Shown here: piece by piece, positions 8,973 to 21,349 of the stretch
Position numbering within the stretch: the stretch's first letter is position 1
Layout of the letters: every line of letters begins with the position of its first letter
Source: Myxococcales bacterium
GTDB lineage: Bacteria > Myxococcota_A > Polyangia > Haliangiales > Haliangiaceae
Direction: 5' to 3'
Assembly: GCA_016794525.1 (NCBI GenBank)
Contig: JAEUJY010000141.1
Coordinates: 62,001-126,000, forward strand
DNA: 64,000 bases
Program-made: the position numbers and the translations under genes
The notes under the pieces: model-generated
The model's input: the letters and a program-made list of their open reading frames with translations, nothing else
The model's database searches: none
Told to the model about the DNA's origin: nothing

Positions 8973-10529
8973 TCACGAGAGGAGCGCGGCGATCAGCACG
9001 CCATAGAGCCGCAGCAGCGCCGAGACGTCGGGATCGCGGAACCGCAGCTCCAAGCCGAGCACCGCGTCACGCCCGTAGTGAAGCCCCGAGAACGTGTGCG
9101 GTTCCGGGCTGCTCGCCCCGATCGGCAGGTCGGTGCTGGGGTTGAGCGCGTCGTCGATCCCGGCGGTCACGTACATCGCCCGGAACACCTGCAATGCGGC
9201 GATCAGCTTGATTCGCGGCAGGCTGGAAAAATCCGACTGCATCGCATCGAGCGACATCCGCAGGCGGCCCTCGCCCAGCACGGCGTCGATGCCGACCCCG
9301 AACACCGATTCGCGCAGGCCGGCCCGCACCGCCAGCGGTCCAAACCGGCGCCCCCATTGGGCCGTGAACCGCGAGTCGTCGGTGATGGTCGCGGTCCGCG
9401 TGAACGACCCATCGGGCGCGGCGGTGAGCGTCGTCAGCGGCGTGCCGCCCCACGGCCCCTTCTCGATCTCGATGAGATAGAAGGTGTCGCGCTTGGTGCC
9501 GATCTCGGCCGACACCACGAACCGCGACGACGCGCCGAGCAGGTTCCACTCGGCCCGCACCCCCATCAGCGCCTGCAGGCGATCCAGGTCACGGGTGGCC
9601 TCGGCCAGCGCGGCGGTGGTCTCCTCGAGGTCGTCGGCCAGCGTCGGATCGTCGACCAGCCGCCCCAGCCGCCCCTGTCGCCCCGGTTCGGCCGGTGCCA
9701 CCTCGTCCATCAGCTCCTGGGCGGTCGCCGCGTAGCCGTCGACCTGATCGAGGCCGTCGCGCGCGGCCGCCATGCCGGCGCCGAGCTCTCGCCGTAGCTG
9801 GGCGATCCGATCCCGCGCCGCCGCGGTGTCGCCGACCAGCGAGGTCAGGCGCGCGTCGACCATCGGCACGGTCGCGCGCACCCGCGCCTGGGCCCGGGCC
9901 AGCGCGTCGTCGAACGCCTGGGCCTGGGCCGCCGCTGACTCGAGCGGCTCGGCCAGCGCGCCGTGGTTGAGCTGGTGATCGAGCAGGGCGAGCCGCTCGG
10001 ACAGCGGCCCGGCGACCCACTGCCGGGCGCTGTCGGTCAGCTGATCGGCGGCGACCACGCGATCGATCGCGCGCGGGATCGACCGCTCGAGCCCGCGCAG
10101 CACGCGATCGGTGGTGGCGGTCTCGAGCACGCGGGCGATCGGCTCGCCCGAGCGCAGCCGGCGGTGCTCGCCGACCGGCTGGTCGGGCTCGGGGCCGCCT
10201 GGCGAGATCTCGACGTAGTTGTCGGCGAGCGGCGACGCCGCCTTCTTCTCGATCCAGGCGTCGTCCCACAAGACGACGTCGTCGCGCAGCCGCAGGCTGA
10301 CCTTGGCCTGCCCGTTCTCGATGCCGAGCGCGTCGATCTCGCCGACGACGATGCCGGCGATCTTGACCCGCGAGCCGACCGGCAGGCCGTTGGCGTCGCG
10401 CAGGTACGCGTAGGTGTGGAAGCCCTGGCCGTGCTTGGCCGGGCGCGCGCCGCGATAGATCACCGCCGCGCCGCCGGCGGCGACGCCGAGCAGCACGATC
10501 AGCGTGGTCGCGCGCGCGACGTGGCTCAC
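8973..10529 (-). CDS. MCE/MlaD-like envelope lipid-transport protein with barrel-like C-terminus
   Basis: A 518-residue protein with an N-terminal membrane anchor (residues about 6-23), then one MCE domain (about 30-125; FHTYAYLRDANGLPVGSRV, VKIAGIVVGEIDAL). A long helical region (about 150-330) follows, and a C-terminal third made of alternating hydrophobic/polar strands with aromatic girdles ends in a hydrophobic strand. MCE proteins shuttle phospholipids across the periplasm as parts of Mla-type ABC systems. Here no mlaE or mlaF gene is adjacent, so partners must be elsewhere. The start is GTG 10529, with TAAGCT seven bases upstream. Confidence 0.82.
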   Translation of the reverse strand: MSHVARATTLIVLLGVAAGGAAVIYRGARPAKHGQGFHTYAYLRDANGLPVGSRVKIAGIVVGEIDALGIENGQAKVSLRLRDDVVLWDDAWIEKKAASPLADNYVEISPGGPEPDQPVGEHRRLRSGEPIARVLETATTDRVLRGLERSIPRAIDRVVAADQLTDSARQWVAGPLSERLALLDHQLNHGALAEPLESAAAQAQAFDDALARAQARVRATVPMVDARLTSLVGDTAAARDRIAQLRRELGAGMAAARDGLDQVDGYAATAQELMDEVAPAEPGRQGRLGRLVDDPTLADDLEETTAALAEATRDLDRLQALMGVRAEWNLLGASSRFVVSAEIGTKRDTFYLIEIEKGPWGGTPLTTLTAAPDGSFTRTATITDDSRFTAQWGRRFGPLAVRAGLRESVFGVGIDAVLGEGRLRMSLDAMQSDFSSLPRIKLIAALQVFRAMYVTAGIDDALNPSTDLPIGASSPEPHTFSGLHYGRDAVLGLELRFRDPDVSALLRLYGVLIAALLS

Positions 10530-10536
10530 GCATCGG

Positions 10537-10542
10537 AGCTTA
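10537..10542 (-). promoter_or_regulatory. Putative leaderless -10 box (MCE gene)
   Basis: TAAGCT on the minus strand, seven bases before GTG 10529, directly outside the outer arm of the neighbouring inverted-repeat element. No ribosome site is present. Confidence 0.4.
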
Positions 10543-10544
10543 GG

Positions 10545-10718
10545 GCGCCCGCGTGAACAAGTCGATCGATGATCGCGGTCGAGGCGCCCGGTTGGCAAGG
10601 CGCCGGCGAGGACCGGAAGGGCGCGTCCTCGTTGGACGTGACCCGAGGACCGGAGCCGGCAACGCCGCCAGCCGGGATGGATCGGCCGCGAGCACGACCG
10701 AGTTGTTCACGCGGGCGC
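10545..10718 (-). repeat. Core-and-arms inverted-repeat element, copy 1
   Basis: A 174-bp element lying directly after rarD. Its arms are GCGCCCGCGTGAACAA (10545-10560) and the exact complement at 10703-10718. The second arm contains the rarD stop codon and last codons. Between them is a core of about 140 bp that matches, on the opposite strand, the core at 61054-61195: both start with CTCGGTCG next to the arm and share GGCGTTGCCGGCTCCGGT, CTCGGGTCACGTCC, CTCGCCGGCGCCTTGCC and GGCGCCTCGAC. The arms of the two copies are unrelated in sequence. In each copy the element follows a gene in the same orientation. It may be a mobile or structured RNA element set in a terminator hairpin. Confidence 0.8.
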
Positions 10719-11607
10719 GCGCTGCACCGGGGCCCGGGCCTGGCGCACCAGCTCGACGGTGAACACCGCCAGCGCCACCCAGATGAACCCGAACGCCACC
10801 AGCTTGCGCCGCGACAGGTGCTCGCCGAGCGCGGCCAGCGCGGTGACGAACTGGCCGGTCGGCGCGAGGTATTGCAGGAACCCGATCGTCGACAGCGGCA
10901 GCCGGCGCGCCGCGGCGGTGAACCACGCCAGCGGCACCGCGGTGACGAAGCCGGTCGCGACCAGGAGCAGGTGGGTGCGAACGCCGCTGTGACCGAGCGC
11001 ACCCTCGCCGCGGTGCGCGAGCCACGCCAGGTAGCCGATCGCCACCGGCGCCAGCACCGCGGTCTCGAGCGTCGAGCCGACCAGCGCCGGCACCGCGATG
11101 ACCTTGCGGATCAGGCCGTAGGCGCCGAACGAGCCGGCCAGCGCCAGCGCCACCCACGGCACGCCGCCGCCGGTGATCGCCAGCCACACGACGCCGACCG
11201 TCGCCAGCGCGATCGCGAGCAGCGTGCGCCGCGACAGCCGCTCGCCGAGGAAGCCGACGCCCAGCGCCACCGACACCAGCGGGTTGATGAAGTAGCCGAG
11301 GCTGGCCTGCAAGAGGTGGCCCGACAGCGTCGCCCAGATGAACAGGCCCCAGTTGGCGGCGAGCAACAGCCCCGACCCGGCGAGGATCGCCATCGCCCGC
11401 GGCTGGCGGGCCGTCGCGAGCAGCGCCGGCACCTGCCGGGTCGCGACGACGAACAGCGCGAACGCCAGCAGCCCCCAGGCCGCGCGGTGGGCCAGGATCT
11501 CGATCGCGTCGAGGCCCTGCAGCTGGCGCCAGAACAGCGGCACCGCGCCCCAGGTGGCGTAGGCGCCGACCCCGAGGACGAACCCCAGCCGCCGCTCGCG
11601 GGCCGGA

Positions 11608-11615
<8 letters not shown>
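10707..11615 (-). CDS. rarD: EamA-family transporter, RarD type
   Basis: A 302-residue ten-helix membrane protein made of two EamA repeats, with the RarD hallmarks [16 protein letters not shown] near the N-terminus, [20 protein letters not shown] and [17 protein letters not shown]. RarD proteins are drug/metabolite-superfamily permeases; the E. coli member was linked to chloramphenicol sensitivity and the true substrate is uncertain. Translation appears to start at TTG 11615, overlapping the end of ettA by eight bases, with no nearer ATG or GTG in frame at the N-terminus. This suggests coupling to ettA. The stop codon lies inside the arm of the repeat element that follows. Confidence 0.88.
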
Positions 11616-13284
<1,669 letters not shown>

Positions 13285-13293
13285 GGCGGCGGC

Positions 13294-13299
13294 AGTCTA
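13294..13299 (-). promoter_or_regulatory. Putative leaderless -10 box (ettA)
   Basis: TAGACT on the minus strand, nine bases before the ettA ATG. Confidence 0.4.
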
Positions 13300-13334
13300 C
13301 GCCGGGGCGGCGCTGGCGTCGATCGCGACGCTGC

Positions 13335-13340
13335 TATAGT
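13335..13340 (+). promoter_or_regulatory. Putative extended -10, leaderless (DUF362 gene)
   Basis: TATAGT preceded by TGC (an extended -10), eight bases before ATG 13349. The predicted transcript would begin at or next to the start codon. It is divergent from the ettA box 36 bp away. Confidence 0.5.
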
Positions 13341-13348
13341 GGCCCCCC

Positions 13349-14758
13349 ATGTCAGATGCCAAGGGCGGCATGTCCCGCCGCAAGCTCCTCATCGGCGCCG
13401 GCGCCGCCGCCGGTCTCGCCGGTGCCACCTGGGTCATGCGCAACCGCATCCGCACCTTCATCGATCGCAAGACCGTGGTGCCGTCGTTCTCGGCGACGCC
13501 GCCGCTGTTGGCCCACGACCCGGTCAAGGACAAGACCACGGTCCACGTCGGCAAGGGCGGCGGGCCGGCGGCCAACGTCGACGCCGTCGTCGGCGCGCTC
13601 GGCGGCATGGGCAAGGTGATCGGCGTCGACGACGTCGTCGTGATCAAGGTGTCGGCCCAGTGGTGGAACCAGGGCATGACCAACGTCGCCGCGGTCAAGC
13701 GGACGATCGAGCACATCCTCGAGCTGCCCGGGTGGAAGGGCGAGATCGTCGTCATCGAGAACACCCACTTCCGGTTCCTCGACAAGGCGGTCGACGACCC
13801 CAGCCGCGGCCTGACCCGGGCCTGGACCGCGCCGAGCGTCCGCAACGTCGACGTGCCGGGCTGGACCAAGCTGGGCGATCTGATCCCGCACTTCGCCGGG
13901 CTGAAGGCGCCGGTCAGCTTCGTCGGGCTGGTCGACGGCGGCGGCAGCTCGCTGGCCGGCGACCCGTGGTTCGACCCGAGCCACGCCCACGGCGTCTACG
14001 GCGGCGACGATCGCGGCCCGATCCGGGCCGGCGAGGTCCGAGACGGCTACCACTGGGACTTCGACCGCGTCTTCCGGCTGCGCCGCAGCCGGGTCGGCCA
14101 CGCCCAGACCCCGCTGACCTGGCCCCGCTTCACCAGCCCGCGGACCGGCGCGGTGATCGATCTCAAGGACGGCGTGCTGCGCAAGGACGGCGACAAGCTC
14201 GTCGCCGACGGCCGGCAGCTGCGCTTCATCAACATGACCACCGGCAACGAGCACGGCTCGACCGGCTTCACCGGCGCGTGCAAGTCGCCGATGGGCCTGG
14301 TCGACATGAGCGCCGGCGCGCTCGGCACCCACCCGAAGGCGCGGGGCTACCAGTCGGTCCACTACTTCGGCCGCACCGGCCGGCCGCACCCCGAGCGCGA
14401 CCCCACCTGGCGCATGGCCGGCCCGCTCGCCTACTGGAACAACCAGGTGCGGCGCGCCGATCTGTACCTGACCTGCTGCGAGTGGGTCGCGGTCACGCCC
14501 AAGGACGGCTACGACGAGTCCGACGACATGCGCCACCACGCCGCGTGCGCGCAGCAGGTCGGCCACATCGTCGCCGGCGTCGATCCGGTCGCGATCGACG
14601 CGTGGTGCCTGCGCAACCTGATGAGCCAGTTCGACGGCAAGCACGCCGCGATGATGAAGCTCGACGATCCCGACTCGAAGGCGTCGAAGTTCCTGCGCTA
14701 CTTCCGGCAGACCGCCGGGTGGGGCACGCTCGATCCGGCGCTGGTGACGGTGGCCTGA
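13349..14758 (+). CDS. Tat-exported DUF362 domain protein
   Basis: A 469-residue protein with a twin-arginine signal (SRRKLLIGAGAAAGLAGA, Arg10-Arg11), so it is folded, probably with a cofactor, before export to the periplasm. The body matches DUF362 proteins: VDDVVVIKVSAQWWNQGMTN, an IVVIENTHFR strand, a central GRTGRPHPERDP segment and the C-terminal GVDPVAIDAWCLRNL. Some DUF362 proteins carry Fe-S clusters, but no CxxCxxC ferredoxin motif is visible here; the Cys residues are scattered (CCEW, ACAQ). The function is unknown. It has an extended -10 box eight bases before the ATG and is monocistronic. Confidence 0.82.
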   Translation: MSDAKGGMSRRKLLIGAGAAAGLAGATWVMRNRIRTFIDRKTVVPSFSATPPLLAHDPVKDKTTVHVGKGGGPAANVDAVVGALGGMGKVIGVDDVVVIKVSAQWWNQGMTNVAAVKRTIEHILELPGWKGEIVVIENTHFRFLDKAVDDPSRGLTRAWTAPSVRNVDVPGWTKLGDLIPHFAGLKAPVSFVGLVDGGGSSLAGDPWFDPSHAHGVYGGDDRGPIRAGEVRDGYHWDFDRVFRLRRSRVGHAQTPLTWPRFTSPRTGAVIDLKDGVLRKDGDKLVADGRQLRFINMTTGNEHGSTGFTGACKSPMGLVDMSAGALGTHPKARGYQSVHYFGRTGRPHPERDPTWRMAGPLAYWNNQVRRADLYLTCCEWVAVTPKDGYDESDDMRHHAACAQQVGHIVAGVDPVAIDAWCLRNLMSQFDGKHAAMMKLDDPDSKASKFLRYFRQTAGWGTLDPALVTVA

Positions 14759-14807
14759 GCGCCGCGGCGCGCGGCGAACCCGCAGCCCGCGCGCCGCCGA
14801 GGGCGGC

Positions 14808-15368
14808 TCACGCGGTCAGGTGCTCGACGAGGATCTTGGCGCCGATCGCGATCAGCGCGAGGCCGCCGACGATCTCGAGCTTGGCGCCCAGCCGGGCGCC
14901 GACGGCGCGCCCGAGCCAGACGCCGGCGCCGGCCAGCACCGCGGTGACGCCGCCGACCACGCCGATCACCAGCCCGCCGGGCGCGGCCATCAGCGGCACG
15001 GTGACCCCGGCGGCCAGCGCGTCGATGCTGGTCGCCACCGCCAGCACCACCAGCCCGCGCCACGCGAACGGCGCGGCGGCGGTCGGCGCGTCGGCGTCGT
15101 CGGGGTGGAACGCCGCCCACAGCGCCTTGCCGCCGAGCGCGGCGAGGATCGCGAAGGCGATCCAGTGATCGAAGCGCGCGACCACCGAGCCGAAGCGATC
15201 GCCGGCGGCCCAGCCCAGCGCCAGCATGCCGCTCTGGAAGCCGCCGGCCAGGAGCGCCACCCGCGCCACGTCGCGCGCCCGCACCCGATCCGCGGTCATG
15301 CCGCGCACCGCCGCCGCGGCGACGGCGTCCATGGCCAGGCCGACGGCCAACAGCAGGGCGGCGAGCAT
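14808..15368 (-). CDS. mntP: Manganese efflux pump MntP
   Basis: A 186-residue six-helix membrane protein of the MntP (formerly DUF204) family, which exports Mn2+. The two inverted repeats each carry the family's acidic motif: GLAMDAVAAAAVRGM near the N-terminus and VATSIDALAAGVTVPL near residue 105. The length equals that of E. coli MntP. The best start is ATG 15368 (MLAALLLAVGLAMDA); the longer frame to 15404 adds non-membrane residues. TACAGT lies ten bases upstream. No yybP-ykoY Mn riboswitch is recognisable in the short leader. Confidence 0.93.
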   Translation of the reverse strand: MLAALLLAVGLAMDAVAAAAVRGMTADRVRARDVARVALLAGGFQSGMLALGWAAGDRFGSVVARFDHWIAFAILAALGGKALWAAFHPDDADAPTAAAPFAWRGLVVLAVATSIDALAAGVTVPLMAAPGGLVIGVVGGVTAVLAGAGVWLGRAVGARLGAKLEIVGGLALIAIGAKILVEHLTA

Positions 15369-15378
15369 CGGGGCGCGG

Positions 15379-15384
15379 ACTGTA
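15379..15384 (-). promoter_or_regulatory. Putative leaderless -10 box (mntP)
   Basis: TACAGT on the minus strand, ten bases before the mntP ATG. Confidence 0.35.
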
Positions 15385-15463
15385 CTCCAAGTCACGTGAT
15401 CCACGCCGCGACATCCGGTCGCGCGCGCCTCGCGCGGCGGCGGAATGCTGGCAATATCGCGCG

Positions 15464-19309
<3,846 letters not shown>

Positions 19310-19340
19310 CGCGCGCGGCCCGCCGCCCGACGCCGCGCGG

Positions 19341-21305
19341 CTAGCGGAAGACGATCGGCAGGATCGCGATCGCCTGGACGTGCTCGTCCTGGAACCGCGC
19401 CACCTGCGCCAGCGTCGACCGCACCACCGCCGCCACCTCGGGCGACAGCTGCGTCGCGACGTCGGCCAGCGCGGCGGAGGTCGCGGCGCCGCCGAGCGCG
19501 CCGATCGACACCTCGCCGATCCGCCCGACCAGATCGTGCAACGTCAGCTCCGGCGGGTAGACCTCGACCTCGGCGCCGGCGTCGACCTTGCCCAGCTCGC
19601 GCGCGGCGGCCAGCGCGGCCTCGAGGCCGCCCAGCTCGTCGACCAGCCCGAGCTGCTTGGCCTGGACGCCGGTCCACACCCGGCCCTGCGCGATCGGCTC
19701 GATCTCCGCCGGCGTCTTGCCGCGGCCGGCGGCGACGCGGCCGACGAACACCTGGTAGGTCGCCTGCATCATCGCCTGCACCGCGGCCTTCTCGTCGGCG
19801 CTCCACGGATCGAGGCTGGCGAACATCGTCGCGCGCTTGCCGCGGCCCATCGGGTAGGTGGTGACGCCGAGCTTGGCCAGCGCGGGGCCCAGCGCCAGCT
19901 TGCCGCCGACCACGCCGATCGAGCCGGTCAGCGTGTCGGGCTCGGCGTAGATCTTGGTCGCGCCGGCGGCGATGTAGTAGCCGCCCGACGCCGCGACGTC
20001 GCTCATCGACACGACGACCGGCTTCTTGGCCTTGACCGCGGCGACCGCGTGCCAGATCAGCTCGGAGGCCAGCGCGCTGCCGCCGCCGGAGTCGATGCGC
20101 AGCACGACCGCCTTGACGTGATCGTCGGCGGCCAGCACCCGCAGCGTCGGCACCAGCGTGCGCGACGCGATCTGCTGGCGCGCGCCCATGACGCCGTCGC
20201 CGCTGCCATCGACGACGTCGCCCAGCGCGTACACCAGCGCGACGTGATCGCCGGTCGGCCGGGTCGCCGGCACCGCGCCGAAGAACCGCGCCAGCTTCAT
20301 CATCGCGGCGCTGCCGTCGTCGGAGGGCGCGACGGCGACCTTCGTCCACGGCTGGCCCAGCTGATCGCGGAACGCCTCGAACGGCGCGACCTCGTCGACC
20401 AGGCCGGCGGCCAGCGCGCGCTCGGCGGGGAACAGCCCCTCGTCGATCCGCGCCTTGACGACGTCGGGGGTGAGCGCCGGCCGGCCCTCGCTGACCATCG
20501 CCACCATCGTCGCGTAGCGCTGGTCGAGGATCGCGCCCAGCACCTCCTCCATCTCCTTCGACGGACGATCGCGGGTCAGCGGCTCGGCCGCGCCCTTGTA
20601 CGCGCCGACGTGCAGGAAGTCGGCGGTGACGCCGAGGCGATCGAGCAGGCCCTTGAGGTGGACCGGCATCGCCGACGGCCCGGCCAGCATGACGTCGCCG
20701 GTCGGCGCCAGCCCGATGCGCTCGCACGCCGCCAGCAGCAGGTAGGTCGCGTTGGCCGCGCCCTCGGTGTGGCAGTACAGGTGCTTGCCCTTGGCGCGCC
20801 ACGCCGCGAGCGACGCGCGCAGCTCGGCGAGATCGGGCAGCGACGCGCCGACGCCGTCGACCCGGACCACCAGCCCGGTCAGGCTGGCGTCGGCGGCCAG
20901 CTCGTCGAGGCGCGCCGCGAACGCGCGCAGCGGCAGCGTGTCGTCGCCGCCGGTCCACGAGTACGCCTCGAGCTCGCCGAACGAGCCGGCCAGCGTCATC
21001 ACGCCGAGGTGCGGCTTGCCGGCGGCGTAGTCGGCGCTGGCGTCGGGCGCGTCGTAGGGGCCCGGCCGCTTGAGGTTCTCGACGACGTTCTTGACCAGCG
21101 TCATCGGGTCGCCGAGCCCGGGCAGCCCGGGGCTGCCGACGCTGCTGGGCGGCGCGGCGCCGGTCCCGCCGCCGGCCGGCGCGGCCCACGGATCGTCGGA
21201 CGGCGGCGGCGACTGCGACCAGCGGGGCGGGTCGTCGGACTTGCACGCCGCGGCCAGCGGCAGCAGCGCGGCGGCGAGGAGGAGCGAGCGGAGACGGATC
21301 GCCAT
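19341..21305 (-). CDS. sppA: Signal peptide peptidase SppA, 67K type, as a lipoprotein
   Basis: A 654-residue tandem-repeat S49 protease that degrades cleaved signal peptides. The dyad is conserved: Lys237 (VGAYKGAAEPLTR) in the first half and Ser440 (SDVAASGGYYIAAG) in the second, as in E. coli SppA, where the two halves supply Lys and Ser. The family motif TGSIGVVGGK is present. Unlike the E. coli protein, which has an N-terminal membrane anchor, this one has a short signal ending in a lipobox (LAAAC, Cys21) followed by a Ser/Pro/Gly linker, suggesting a lipid anchor. ATG 21305 has TACGCT nine bases upstream. Confidence 0.92.
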   Translation of the reverse strand: MAIRLRSLLLAAALLPLAAACKSDDPPRWSQSPPPSDDPWAAPAGGGTGAAPPSSVGSPGLPGLGDPMTLVKNVVENLKRPGPYDAPDASADYAAGKPHLGVMTLAGSFGELEAYSWTGGDDTLPLRAFAARLDELAADASLTGLVVRVDGVGASLPDLAELRASLAAWRAKGKHLYCHTEGAANATYLLLAACERIGLAPTGDVMLAGPSAMPVHLKGLLDRLGVTADFLHVGAYKGAAEPLTRDRPSKEMEEVLGAILDQRYATMVAMVSEGRPALTPDVVKARIDEGLFPAERALAAGLVDEVAPFEAFRDQLGQPWTKVAVAPSDDGSAAMMKLARFFGAVPATRPTGDHVALVYALGDVVDGSGDGVMGARQQIASRTLVPTLRVLAADDHVKAVVLRIDSGGGSALASELIWHAVAAVKAKKPVVVSMSDVAASGGYYIAAGATKIYAEPDTLTGSIGVVGGKLALGPALAKLGVTTYPMGRGKRATMFASLDPWSADEKAAVQAMMQATYQVFVGRVAAGRGKTPAEIEPIAQGRVWTGVQAKQLGLVDELGGLEAALAAARELGKVDAGAEVEVYPPELTLHDLVGRIGEVSIGALGGAATSAALADVATQLSPEVAAVVRSTLAQVARFQDEHVQAIAILPIVFR

Positions 21306-21314
21306 GGCGGCGGC

Positions 21315-21320
21315 AGCGTA
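21315..21320 (-). promoter_or_regulatory. Putative leaderless -10 box (sppA)
   Basis: TACGCT on the minus strand, nine bases before the sppA ATG. The spacer (GCCGCCGCC) lacks a ribosome site and is identical to the spacer of ettA. Confidence 0.4.
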
Positions 21321-21349
21321 GCGGAAATCGCGCGCGCCGCGGCGAGCCG

